Assembly (NCBI GenBank): GCA_002409785.1
Contig: DHOX01000063.1
Coordinates: 1 to 26,303 of the forward strand
Direction: 5' to 3'
Length of the DNA: 26,303 nucleotides
Source of the DNA: Prevotella sp. UBA5379
GTDB lineage: Bacteria; Bacteroidota; Bacteroidia; Bacteroidales; Bacteroidaceae
The notes beneath the pieces were generated by a model. That model saw nothing but the letters and a program-made list of their open reading frames with translations, searched no databases and was not told the origin of the DNA. The position numbers and the translations under genes are program-made. This document shows, piece by piece, positions 1-7,416 of this stretch; the stretch's first letter is position 1; each line of letters begins with the position of its first letter.

Positions 1-115
1 TCACTTATAAGACAAATGATAAAAATAAGGCTAAGTTTAGTTCACACTTTTTTAAATTTCAGAGCAGATTACAGAGGAACCGTTCAATTATCTTAACGTT
101 CTATTTTTAAAACCT

Positions 116-498
116 TTAAGACTGAAAGGACCAACTATCTCGATCAACAATTTTTTCATCTCCACGAGTTCTTATATATTCAAAACGCCCATACTTATCA
201 ATCTTTCAAAGGAAATTCGATCTTTAACATCAGTTATCACTCTGCTTTCACATCTGAATTTATCATTTAAAAGAGAGAATCCCTATTTCCTCCATCATCA
301 AGTCTTTTTTACTCCCATCAAAAAAGTATTAATCAATAGATTACCTTATTATTATATTCTTGACATCAGAATTTTTAATATCACATAATTCTTCTGAGAA
401 TGTTCTCGATTAATAAACCATAATACACCTTCTGTTAACAAGCGGTACGACTGCCCCACATAATCCTCAGGGAAATAAAAAGATTCATCAAATTTCAC
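116..498 (-). pseudogene. Possible decayed gene, broken by several frameshifts
   Basis: No intact gene is visible in positions 1-552, which is clearly more AT-rich than the rest of the window. On the minus strand four collinear open stretches look protein-like. From a GTG at 498 to a stop at 352 there are 48 codons, including FYFPEDYVGQSYRLL and EGVLWFINREHSQ. A second runs 328-263 (FFDGSKKDLMMEEIG), a third 282-172 (CESRVITDVKDRISFE), and a fourth 205-116 (DKYGRFEYIRTRGDEK, DRDSWSFQS). Each change of stretch needs a frame change. Together they would give roughly 110-120 residues. I do not recognise the family. The alternative is chance open frames in AT-rich DNA, or only the first 48 codons being a real small gene. 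Positions 1-115 show nothing further. Confidence 0.33.
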
Positions 499-529
499 TT
501 GCAAATTACCTACTTTTTTTATAACTTCG
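498..529 (+). promoter_or_regulatory. Probable ftsH promoter
   Basis: CTTG at 498-501 and TAACTTCG at 522-529 are separated by 20 nt. They approximate the Bacteroidota -33 TTTG / -7 TAnnTTTG consensus, with one mismatch in each box. The ftsH start lies 23 nt downstream of the -7 box, the distance seen at other promoters in this window. Confidence 0.45.
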
Positions 530-552
530 CATAATAATCAACATCGTGAAAT

Positions 553-2481
553 ATGATGAAAATGAATAACAATAAGAAAAAGGCTCCAAAATCATCTAAA
601 ACCTATAATTTCTGGGGAGTCTTTTACAGTATTCTGTTACTGGTCCTCCTCAACGGACTATTATTCCCGAGTCTTCAGAAACCCAAAATCGTCAACACAG
701 ACTATGGTACTTTCATTGCTGAATTAAACAGTAATAGAGTTAAGGATGTAGTTATTAAAAATCACATCATTTATTTTACTGTAGTCGCTCGAACAGGAGA
801 AATCAGCTATCAGACCACAGAGATTAATGATCCGGATCTGGTAAATCGCCTGATAAAAGCGAAAAGTCCGAATAAGAACGGAAAGATCACCTTTTCTGAA
901 ACTCCGCCTAAAAAAGATTCACCTCTGCTCGATTTCTTTCTGTGGTGGATACTGCCCGGCCTGATCCTCTACTGGATCTGGCAGAAAGGTTCCAGTAAAA
1001 TGATGGCAGGAGCAGGCAATTTTATGTCCTTTGGTAAAAGCGGAGCAAAAGTCTATGCAGAGAATAGTGTCAAAACGGTCTTTGCTGATGTTGCCGGTCA
1101 GGATGAAGCTAAAGATACTCTGAAAGAGGTAGTCGATTTTCTCCATAATCCAAAGAAATATACCCGTCTGGGAGCAAAATTACCCAAAGGTGTACTGCTC
1201 GTTGGTCCTCCAGGAACAGGAAAGACCCTCATTGCGCGTGCTGTAGCAGGTGAGGCACATGTTCCTTTCTTCTCTATCTCCGGCTCTGAATTCGTACAGA
1301 TGTTCGTCGGTATGGGAGCTGCCAAGGTGCGTGACCTGTTCAAACAGGCTTCTGAAAAAGCACCTTGCATTATCTTCATTGACGAAATTGATGCCATCGG
1401 TAAAAGTCGTGATAGTGCGATGGGCGGCAATGACGAACGGGAACAAACTCTCAACCAACTCCTTACAGAAATGGATGGTTTTGATGCCACAAAGGGTGTA
1501 GTCATCCTTGCCGCCACCAACCGGCCAGAAAGTCTGGACAAAGCCTTGCTGCGTCCGGGACGTTTTGACCGTCGTGTACAAATGGAACTGCCAGACCTGG
1601 CAGGAAGAAAGGCTATTTTCAAAGTTCATCTGAAAAACATCAAGCATGGTGCCATAGACCTGGACCTTATTGCCCGGTCAACAGCAGGTTCGTCAGGAGC
1701 TGAAATTGCCAACATCGTCAACGAAGGAGCTCTCCGCGCCGTCCGTCTGGGGAAAAAGGAAGTGGGGACTGATGATCTGGAAGAGAGCGTAGAAACGGTT
1801 ATGGTAGGAGAGCAGAAAAAAGGAGCTGTCATCAATCCTAAAGAGAAAAAGATCATATCCTATCATGAAATAGGACACGCTATGGTAGCAGCACTACAAA
1901 GTCATACGGCCCCCGTACAGAAAATCACCATCATTCCACGCACGTCAGGAGCATTAGGCTATACCATGCAAGTTGATGAAGGAGAAAAACACCTGTTAAG
2001 CAAGCAGGAGTTGCTTAACCGCATTGCAACCTGCACAGGCGGACGGGCAGCTGAAGAAGTAATATGTCATACCTGCACAACCGGCGCAAGCAATGACATC
2101 GAACAGGCTACCAAAATGGCACGCTACATGATTACCATGTATGGAATGAGTGATAAATACGGAATGATGCAACTGGAAAGTATCCAGAACAGATATTTAG
2201 GTGGTAACAGTTCACTGATCTGTTCAGCCCAGACAGCCTCTGATATTGACCAGGAAGTTCGTTCAATCATAGAAAAGGCTCATGCTAAAGCCGTTGACAT
2301 CATTTCGACCCACCATAAGGAAATGGATGAAGCTGCAGCTATCTTGCTTGAGAAAGAAACCATTTCTGGAGAGGAATTCATGGAAATCCTTAGACGTAAT
2401 GGAGACTTCCCGGAGGAAGGAAACAAGAATCAGAAGAGTCTGCCAGAAGAGAACAAGGATGAAACCTTACAGGGAAATTGA
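553..2481 (+). CDS. ftsH: ATP-dependent zinc metalloprotease FtsH
   Basis: Membrane-anchored AAA+ protease that degrades damaged membrane proteins and selected cytosolic proteins. Of 642 residues, a basic N-terminus is followed by a membrane segment near 20-40, a short extracytoplasmic domain, and a second membrane segment near 125-143. The AAA module has Walker A GPPGTGKT at 218-225, Walker B IIFIDEID at 273-280 and the second region of homology near 322-340. The protease zinc motif is HEIGH at 438-442, with Asp near 515 as probable third ligand. Three possible ATG starts lie at 553, 556 and 562. The wording of the AAA and protease domains (EVVDFLHNPKKYTRLGAKLPKG, ITIIPRTSGALGYTMQV, TTGASNDIEQATKMAR) resembles Clostridia FtsH from memory, whereas typical Bacteroidota FtsH carries HEAGH and different flanking sequence. 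It may therefore be an accessory copy. Function is secure; origin is inference. Confidence 0.95.
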   Translation: MMKMNNNKKKAPKSSKTYNFWGVFYSILLLVLLNGLLFPSLQKPKIVNTDYGTFIAELNSNRVKDVVIKNHIIYFTVVARTGEISYQTTEINDPDLVNRLIKAKSPNKNGKITFSETPPKKDSPLLDFFLWWILPGLILYWIWQKGSSKMMAGAGNFMSFGKSGAKVYAENSVKTVFADVAGQDEAKDTLKEVVDFLHNPKKYTRLGAKLPKGVLLVGPPGTGKTLIARAVAGEAHVPFFSISGSEFVQMFVGMGAAKVRDLFKQASEKAPCIIFIDEIDAIGKSRDSAMGGNDEREQTLNQLLTEMDGFDATKGVVILAATNRPESLDKALLRPGRFDRRVQMELPDLAGRKAIFKVHLKNIKHGAIDLDLIARSTAGSSGAEIANIVNEGALRAVRLGKKEVGTDDLEESVETVMVGEQKKGAVINPKEKKIISYHEIGHAMVAALQSHTAPVQKITIIPRTSGALGYTMQVDEGEKHLLSKQELLNRIATCTGGRAAEEVICHTCTTGASNDIEQATKMARYMITMYGMSDKYGMMQLESIQNRYLGGNSSLICSAQTASDIDQEVRSIIEKAHAKAVDIISTHHKEMDEAAAILLEKETISGEEFMEILRRNGDFPEEGNKNQKSLPEENKDETLQGN

Positions 2482-2557
2482 GACCCAGTTGCTTCTCTGA
2501 AGACAAATCCTTTTCTGCAAGAAAAAGGAAGAAGTACAAACCATAGGAAGAATAAAC

Positions 2558-2605
2558 GCAATAGGGTATTTCCTCGTAACAAAAGGGGTATTCCTATCGC
2601 TTTTT
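2558..2605 (+). terminator. Possible ftsH terminator
   Basis: GCAATAGG at 2558-2565 pairs with CCTATCGC at 2593-2600 (one mismatch) and is followed directly by five T. The 27-nt loop is long, and GGGTATT(T)CCT is also directly repeated inside it. It lies 77 nt after the ftsH stop. Confidence 0.4.
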
Positions 2606-2640
2606 AGGGATCTCAATCCTATAAACTGGTGACAAATTCA

Positions 2641-2648
2641 TAAATTTG
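2641..2648 (+). promoter_or_regulatory. -7 box of the secreted-protein gene
   Basis: TAAATTTG matches the Bacteroidota -7 consensus exactly. No good TTTG is seen about 20 nt upstream, so the promoter is only half supported. It would give a leader of roughly 75 nt before the ATG at 2731. Confidence 0.4.
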
Positions 2649-2730
2649 CAAAAGAAACCTGAGGGCACCTGATCAAATTCACCCCCGAAGGCCGAACAAA
2701 GGTTTGTTTAATTCTTTAATGCTTACGATT

Positions 2731-3300
2731 ATGAAACGGAATATCTTCTTACTTGCAGCCTTGTTGATCATGTCCTTATCAGCAAAGGCAATGGGCTATA
2801 AAAGAGCGGCTGTTGAAGCCAGGTACCTGACGGATAAAATGGCTTATGAGATGGGACTCTCTTCCCGTGAATATGACAGGGCATACCGCATCAACCTCAA
2901 CTATTTCTTGGGTATCAACGACAGAAATGACCTTTATGCTTCCGGATGGCGGACACGCAGCTCCGCTTTCAGGGTTTTCTTCAACAACAGACAGTGGAAT
3001 CTGTTCATCGGCACAGACTACTTTTACCGTCCTGTCTCCTGGCGCAATGGCAGTTACGTTTATAATGTTTATTCGAGGTATCCCCGCCATGACAATGGTC
3101 GCCATCGTGGAAATTACAACAGTCAGTATCGTGGAGATTACAACGATCGGCATCGTGGAAATTACAACGGCCGCCACTATGGGCAGGACAGGAAAAACTC
3201 GCACGATGAAGTTTACGGATTTGATCGTCAGCCCTATCGTAAAAATCAGGAGAAAATTGATAAACGTATGGAGAGGGGAAACAAGCATCATGAGTGGTGA
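2731..3300 (+). CDS. Secreted hypothetical protein with Arg/Asn/Tyr/Gly repeat tail
   Basis: About 189 residues from the ATG at 2731, chosen because MKRNIFLLAALLIMSLSAKA makes a clean signal peptide; an in-frame TTG at 2704 would only add residues before it. The mature N-terminal half (ARYLTDKMAYEMGLSSREYD, then NDLYASGWRTRSSAFRVFF and FIGTDYFYRPVSW) resembles a group of exported Bacteroidales proteins of unknown role that I recall with an MTDKMAYEL-like opening; this was not searched. Residues 125-148 are three 8-residue repeats (HRGNYNSQ, YRGDYNDR, HRGNYNGR) encoded by 24-bp direct repeats, and the C-terminus is basic and His-rich. The protein should be periplasmic or surface-located. The gene converges with yggS. 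I do not assign a function. Confidence 0.8.
   Translation: MKRNIFLLAALLIMSLSAKAMGYKRAAVEARYLTDKMAYEMGLSSREYDRAYRINLNYFLGINDRNDLYASGWRTRSSAFRVFFNNRQWNLFIGTDYFYRPVSWRNGSYVYNVYSRYPRHDNGRHRGNYNSQYRGDYNDRHRGNYNGRHYGQDRKNSHDEVYGFDRQPYRKNQEKIDKRMERGNKHHEW
3103..3174 (+). repeat. Three in-frame 24-bp direct repeats
   Basis: Units at 3103-3126, 3127-3150 and 3151-3174 share YATCGTGGARATTACAAC followed by a variable 6-nt end, and a degraded fourth unit follows. Because 24 is a multiple of three, each unit encodes an eight-residue R-G-[N/D]-Y-N block. Slippage could change the copy number without breaking the frame. Confidence 0.85.
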
Positions 3301-3347
3301 GAAACGCTCTCCCTCATGAGGACCTCTCCCCAGGCAGACCAGTAAAA

Positions 3348-4019
3348 TCAGTAGACCCTCGGTCCAAAAATAGCCGTACCGACACGGACCATCGTGGATC
3401 CGTGCTCTACGGCTACACGATAATCATGACTCATGCCCCAGGAACGTTCCTTGAAATCAGGATCATCAGCAAAATACTTAGACTTGACTTCTGTAAAGAA
3501 TGTGGCAGCTTTATCAAATTCCTGAGCGATCTGATGCGGATCATCTATGTTTGAAGCCATCATCATCAGGCCACAGATCCGGACATGCTTCATATCCTTC
3601 CAAACTCCGGAGTCAAGCAGTTCCCGGCATGCATCCAGTGTCAATCCATATTTGGTAGCCTCCTCAGCGATATGAAGCTCAAGGAGCACCTTGATCACCC
3701 GGTTACATTTTGCAGCCTGCTTCTCGATCTCTTTCATCAATTTCACACTGTCACAGGATTCTACCATGGTGATATAAGGTACAATATATTTCACCTTATT
3801 TGTCTGAAGGTGACCGATAAAATGCCATTCAATATCCTTGGGAAGGACTTTCACTTTCTGTTCAAGTTCCTGTTCATGGCTCTCGCCGAAAACACGTTGG
3901 CCCTCGGCGTATGCCACTTCTACATATTCCTTAGGATGAAACTTGCTGATGGCAACCAATCTTACTCCATCGGGCAGGCTGTCCAGCACTTTGTGTAAAT
4001 TCTTTGCAACATCAACCAT
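3348..4019 (-). CDS. yggS: YggS/PROSC-family PLP homeostasis protein
   Basis: Small single-domain pyridoxal-phosphate-binding protein (223 residues, normal length) that buffers cellular PLP; the family has no known catalytic activity. It is a fold-type III alanine-racemase-like barrel. The PLP lysine is K26 in VAISKFHP. Other family signatures are GESHEQE near 44-50, WHFIGHLQTNKVK near 64-76, the middle strand CGLMMMAS, SWGMSHDYRVAVEHG, and the C-terminal VRVGTAIFGPR, which contacts the PLP phosphate. It lies downstream of the DUF4494 gene on the same strand, 66 nt away, but a strong terminator-like hairpin sits between them with its U-tract only about 14 nt from this start codon. Expression would therefore depend on read-through or a promoter I could not find. 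Confidence 0.93.
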   Translation of the reverse strand: MVDVAKNLHKVLDSLPDGVRLVAISKFHPKEYVEVAYAEGQRVFGESHEQELEQKVKVLPKDIEWHFIGHLQTNKVKYIVPYITMVESCDSVKLMKEIEKQAAKCNRVIKVLLELHIAEEATKYGLTLDACRELLDSGVWKDMKHVRICGLMMMASNIDDPHQIAQEFDKAATFFTEVKSKYFADDPDFKERSWGMSHDYRVAVEHGSTMVRVGTAIFGPRVY

Positions 4020-4030
4020 TTCATTATTGA

Positions 4031-4069
4031 TTAAAAATCACCTCCGCGGCAACAGGCCACGGAAGTGAT
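4031..4069 (-). terminator. Terminator or attenuator between the DUF4494 gene and yggS
   Basis: On the minus strand ATCACTTCCGTGGC, a short loop, then GCCGCGGAGGTGAT form a stem of about 14 bp with two G-U pairs, followed by TTTTTAAT. This is a textbook intrinsic terminator reading leftward. It ends just before the yggS start, so it may act as an attenuator rather than a plain operon end. Confidence 0.75.
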
Positions 4070-4085
4070 CGTCATTTATCCTTCA

Positions 4086-4625
4086 TTATTTGACTGCCCC
4101 AGCTTGCTGATCAGGATCAGATGGCTGTTCCTCATATTCAGGGACATCATTTTTCTCCTCTTTCTTTTTTGAAGTTCCAGGAGCATGATGTTCAAAGACA
4201 TCCATAATCTGCGTCTCGACAATAGAAGCGATCACATAATCGATCATCGTGCCGCCCATGACCTCATCAACATGCTTCACGGCACCTGGCAGAGAAGCAG
4301 CCTGAACCAGATAATACACGTTGGAACGTTTCTCTTTCTCACTCTTCTCATCAATGGTGATAAACTGCAGTTTGGCTTTATACCATTTATCATCTGAATC
4401 CATGTCACTGAAAAAGACCTCGCCGTATGAAGCCGGTTTAATATCCGTAATCTTCATCTCTCCGCTGATATAAGAAGACATCTCCTCAATGATCGTGTTT
4501 TCAGCTTCCGTGAAACTCAAGGCATCGACGACATACTGTTCCGTAACCTTTTTCTGCATGCCATCTTCCATCATCTTCTCATATCTGATCTTGGTCTCAA
4601 ACCAAGTACTCGTTCTGGATCTCAT
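4086..4625 (-). CDS. DUF4494 domain protein
   Basis: A 179-residue cytosolic protein with no signal peptide or membrane segment. The N-terminal part (STWFETKIRYEK, KKVTEQYVVDALSFTEAE, EEMSSYISGEMKITDIK) matches my memory of DUF4494, a family largely confined to Bacteroidota whose function is unknown. The last 35 residues or so are low-complexity and charged (KKKEEKNDVPEYEEQPSD) and probably disordered. It is the first gene of a leftward unit with yggS, an arrangement I recall from other Bacteroidales genomes, though the link between the two is not understood. Its promoter shares a compact divergent region with the aminotransferase gene. No catalytic motif is recognisable. Confidence 0.85.
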   Translation of the reverse strand: MRSRTSTWFETKIRYEKMMEDGMQKKVTEQYVVDALSFTEAENTIIEEMSSYISGEMKITDIKPASYGEVFFSDMDSDDKWYKAKLQFITIDEKSEKEKRSNVYYLVQAASLPGAVKHVDEVMGGTMIDYVIASIVETQIMDVFEHHAPGTSKKKEEKNDVPEYEEQPSDPDQQAGAVK

Positions 4626-4684
4626 AATCGATTTAATTAGTATTTGTGAAAGTTCGTTTATTCTTAATTTTTCTCAATCATCAT

Positions 4685-4715
4685 GCAAAGATAATAAAAA
4701 TTTCCTTATCTTTGC
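4685..4715. promoter_or_regulatory. Back-to-back promoters in a 10-bp inverted repeat
   Basis: GCAAAGATAA (4685-4694) and TTATCTTTGC (4706-4715) form a perfect inverted repeat with an 11-nt centre. The right arm contains TATCTTTG (4707-4714), a -7 box for the aminotransferase 26 nt upstream of its ATG. The left arm read on the minus strand contains the same box (4686-4693) for the DUF4494 gene. Canonical -33 boxes are not clear. Each -33 region would overlap the other promoter's -7 box. Confidence 0.6.
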
Positions 4716-4740
4716 AATTCGATAATTAATTATTCATACA

Positions 4741-5952
4741 ATGCCAGAAATATCAGTACGTGGATTAAACATGCCAGAGTCACCAATTCGCAAATTAGCA
4801 CCATTGGCGGCGGCGGCAAAAGAAAAGGGCATTAAGGTTTACCACCTGAATATTGGTCAACCGGATATGCCTTCTCCACAATGCGGACTGGATGCACTCA
4901 AGCATATTGACCGCAAAGTTCTGGAATATGCTCCAAGTCAGGGCTTTTTAAGTTTTCGGACTAAATTAGTAGACTATTACAAACGATATAGCATCAATGT
5001 TTCTCCAGAGGACATCATTATCACCAGTGGAGGAAGCGAGGCTGTCATGTTCGCTTTCATGAGTTGTCTGAACCCCGGTGATGAGATCATCATGCCTGAA
5101 CCCGGCTATGCCAACTATATGGCTTTCGCCGTTTCCGCAGGCGCCAAGATCCAGACCATCGCGACAACTATTGAAGAAGGTTTTTCCCTGCCTAAAGTAG
5201 AGAAATTCGAAGAACTGATCAACAGCCACACTCGTGCTATCATGATCTGTAACCCGAACAATCCGACGGGGTACCTCTACACACGCAGGGAGATGAACCA
5301 GATCCGCGACCTCTGCAAGAAATACGACCTGTTTCTATTCTCCGATGAAGTGTATCGTGAATATATCTACACCGGCTCTCCTTATATCAGTGCCATGCAC
5401 CTGAAGGGCATTGAGCAGAACACGGTACTTATCGATTCCGTTTCCAAACGATATTCAGAGTGTGGAATCCGGATCGGGGCATTGATCACGAAAAACGAAC
5501 AGGTACGAAAGGCGGTAATGAAGTTTTGTCAGGCCAGGCTGAGCCCTCCTCTCATCGGACAGATTGTCGCTGAGGCTTCGCTGGATGCGCCGAAAGAATA
5601 CTACAGCAATGTCTACGATGAATATGAACTCCGCCGTAAATGTCTCATTGACGGACTGAACCGCATACCTGGCGTCTACTCCCCCATCCCGATGGGCGCT
5701 TTCTATACGGTAGCCAAACTGCCGGTAGATAATGCTGAAAAGTTCTGCAGGTGGTTACTGACCGACTTCCATTACGAGGGAGAAACTGTCATGCTGGCTC
5801 CTGCAGCAGGATTCTATACCACTCCCGGAGCGGGAATCGACCAGGTCCGCCTGGCTTATGTTCTGAAAAGACCCGACCTGGAAAGAGCACTCTTCCTGCT
5901 ACACAAGGCTTTGGAAACTTATCCGGGACGAAAAAAGACATTCGATATCTGA
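4741..5952 (+). CDS. PLP-dependent class I/II aminotransferase
   Basis: A 403-residue fold-type I aminotransferase of the aspartate-aminotransferase superfamily, transferring an amino group between an amino acid and a 2-oxo acid in the cytosol. Visible signatures are NIGQPDMPSP near 37-46, TSGGSEA near 95-101, CNPNNPTG at 170-177, SDEVYREY at 201-208 (Asp for the pyridine nitrogen, Tyr for the O3'), and the Schiff-base lysine K236 in DSVSKRYSECGIRIG with the phosphate-binding Arg244. The tail has VRLAYVL, where the carboxylate-binding Arg is expected. Substrate cannot be read from sequence; aspartate or a broad set of amino acids is most likely. It is followed after 9 nt by the ABC permease gene, so they are probably co-transcribed, without an obvious functional link. 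Confidence 0.9.
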   Translation: MPEISVRGLNMPESPIRKLAPLAAAAKEKGIKVYHLNIGQPDMPSPQCGLDALKHIDRKVLEYAPSQGFLSFRTKLVDYYKRYSINVSPEDIIITSGGSEAVMFAFMSCLNPGDEIIMPEPGYANYMAFAVSAGAKIQTIATTIEEGFSLPKVEKFEELINSHTRAIMICNPNNPTGYLYTRREMNQIRDLCKKYDLFLFSDEVYREYIYTGSPYISAMHLKGIEQNTVLIDSVSKRYSECGIRIGALITKNEQVRKAVMKFCQARLSPPLIGQIVAEASLDAPKEYYSNVYDEYELRRKCLIDGLNRIPGVYSPIPMGAFYTVAKLPVDNAEKFCRWLLTDFHYEGETVMLAPAAGFYTTPGAGIDQVRLAYVLKRPDLERALFLLHKALETYPGRKKTFDI

Positions 5953-5961
5953 CACCCAGGC

Positions 5962-7209
5962 ATGAATTTTCCTTTATACATAGCGAAGAAGATCTATTTT
6001 GATGCAGGCGGCAGGCAAAAGGTTTCCCAGCCGGCCATCCGCATCGCCACAGCAGGCGTAGCCATTGGCCTTGCCGTGATGATCATCTCTGTATGTATTG
6101 TTCTGGGATTCAAGCACTCCATACGAGACAAAGTCATCGGCTTCGGAGGACAAATCGAAGTAGCTGATTTTCTCACCTTACAGTCCAGCGGGAATTACCC
6201 TGTCGTCATCAACGATTCCATGATGAATGTGTTTAAGGGGATACCGGGCGTAAAGCATGTAGAGCGCTTTGCCCTTAAACAGGGAGTACTAAAAACTGAC
6301 TCCGATTTTCTGGGAGTAGCCTTCAAGGGAGTAGGACCGGAATGGGATTCTACTTTCATCCATAAGAATATGGTGGCAGGAAGCATCCCGAAGTTTAGTG
6401 ACAAAACCAGCAGCAATCATATTCTGGTTTCCAAACTGATGGCCGATAAACTTCATCTGAGCGTGGGACAGCGCATCTTTGCTTATTTCATAGACAGCAA
6501 GGGGGTCAGGATCCGACGTTTTACAATCCAAGGCATCTATGAGACCAATCTAAAGAAATATGATGAAATAACCTGCTATACCGACCTCTACACTGCCGTA
6601 AAGTTGAATGGCTGGGATAGCGACCAGGCCAGTGGTGCAGAGATAACGGTAAAGGATTTCAACAAAGTAAACGAGACTGAAGCTTATCTTATCAATAAGG
6701 TGAACCGGACAGTGGACCATTTCGGGGAAACTTATTCCAGTGCGACAATACAGGAAATTAACCCACAGATATTTGCATGGCTTGATCTGCTGAATCTGAA
6801 TGTATGGGTCATCCTCGGCCTGATGATGGCTGTTGCCGTCGTCACGATGATTTCAGGATTACTGATCATCATTCTTGAAAGGACCAACATGATCGGCATA
6901 TTGAAAGCTTTAGGTGCACGAAACAAGACCATCAGGCATACTTTCCTGTGGTTTGCCGCCTTTATCGTCGGCAAGGGATTACTCCTGGGGGATGCCATTG
7001 GCATCGGACTTCTTGCCTTACAGAGATATACAGGACTGATCAAACTTGATCCACAGACCTATTATGTCAATACCGTTCCTATAGAATTCAACTGGGCATT
7101 CATTTTAACCTTGAACATCATCACCATGATCATCAGCATGATGATGCTCGTGACTCCCAGTTATTTAATTTCACACATCCACCCCGCTCAAAGTATCCGA
7201 TACGAATAG
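5962..7209 (+). CDS. LolC/LolE-type ABC transporter permease (FtsX domain)
   Basis: A 415-residue inner-membrane protein with the MacB/FtsX topology: one N-terminal membrane segment (about 27-50), a large periplasmic domain (about 55-270), then three membrane segments (about 277-302, 322-345 and 377-402). The opening FPLYIAKKIYF and the cytoplasmic loop ERTNMIGILKALGARNKTIR, which couples to the ATPase, are typical of lipoprotein-releasing LolC/E-like permeases. In those systems the complex extracts lipoproteins from the inner membrane for delivery to the outer membrane. No LolD-type ATPase gene is in the window, so the partner must be encoded elsewhere. It starts 9 nt after the aminotransferase stop and probably shares its promoter. 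Substrate assignment to lipoproteins is by family only. Confidence 0.85.
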   Translation: MNFPLYIAKKIYFDAGGRQKVSQPAIRIATAGVAIGLAVMIISVCIVLGFKHSIRDKVIGFGGQIEVADFLTLQSSGNYPVVINDSMMNVFKGIPGVKHVERFALKQGVLKTDSDFLGVAFKGVGPEWDSTFIHKNMVAGSIPKFSDKTSSNHILVSKLMADKLHLSVGQRIFAYFIDSKGVRIRRFTIQGIYETNLKKYDEITCYTDLYTAVKLNGWDSDQASGAEITVKDFNKVNETEAYLINKVNRTVDHFGETYSSATIQEINPQIFAWLDLLNLNVWVILGLMMAVAVVTMISGLLIIILERTNMIGILKALGARNKTIRHTFLWFAAFIVGKGLLLGDAIGIGLLALQRYTGLIKLDPQTYYVNTVPIEFNWAFILTLNIITMIISMMMLVTPSYLISHIHPAQSIRYE

Positions 7210-7361
7210 GAAGGAATTCCATCCTATGATCAGATCCCGCAAAAGGGCAGGCAGGAGCCGGCATTCTTGCCGACAAGTCACAGAAAACGAAGATTTATTG
7301 TCCCTTTTTCCCGTTAAAGACAAAATTCTTACAGAATTAACTAAAATACTGCACAGAAAGT

Positions 7362-7392
7362 TTTGGGATGTGCAGAAAACTGGTTACCTTTG
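7362..7392 (+). promoter_or_regulatory. Promoter of the first acyl-CoA synthetase gene
   Basis: TTTG at 7362-7365 and TACCTTTG at 7385-7392 match the Bacteroidota consensus exactly, with a 19-nt spacer. The ATG at 7416 is 23 nt beyond the -7 box, so the leader would be short, roughly 15-20 nt. Confidence 0.75.
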
Positions 7393-7416
7393 CACAAAAT
7401 TTTTAGTTTTGTGCAA
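7390..7416. promoter_or_regulatory. Perfect 10-bp palindrome over -7 box end and start codon
   Basis: TTGCACAAAA (7390-7399), a 7-nt centre, and TTTTGTGCAA (7407-7416) form a perfect inverted repeat. The left arm begins in the TTTG of the -7 box and the right arm ends on the A of the ATG. Transcription should begin near the end of the left arm, so it is more likely a DNA operator than an RNA hairpin. The second synthetase gene has only a similar left half (TTGCACACAAAA at 9104-9115). Confidence 0.6.

Noticed and set aside
7259..7272. Hairpin CGGCA-TTCT-TGCCG as terminator of the permease gene
   Set aside because: No T-tract follows and the stem is only five base pairs.
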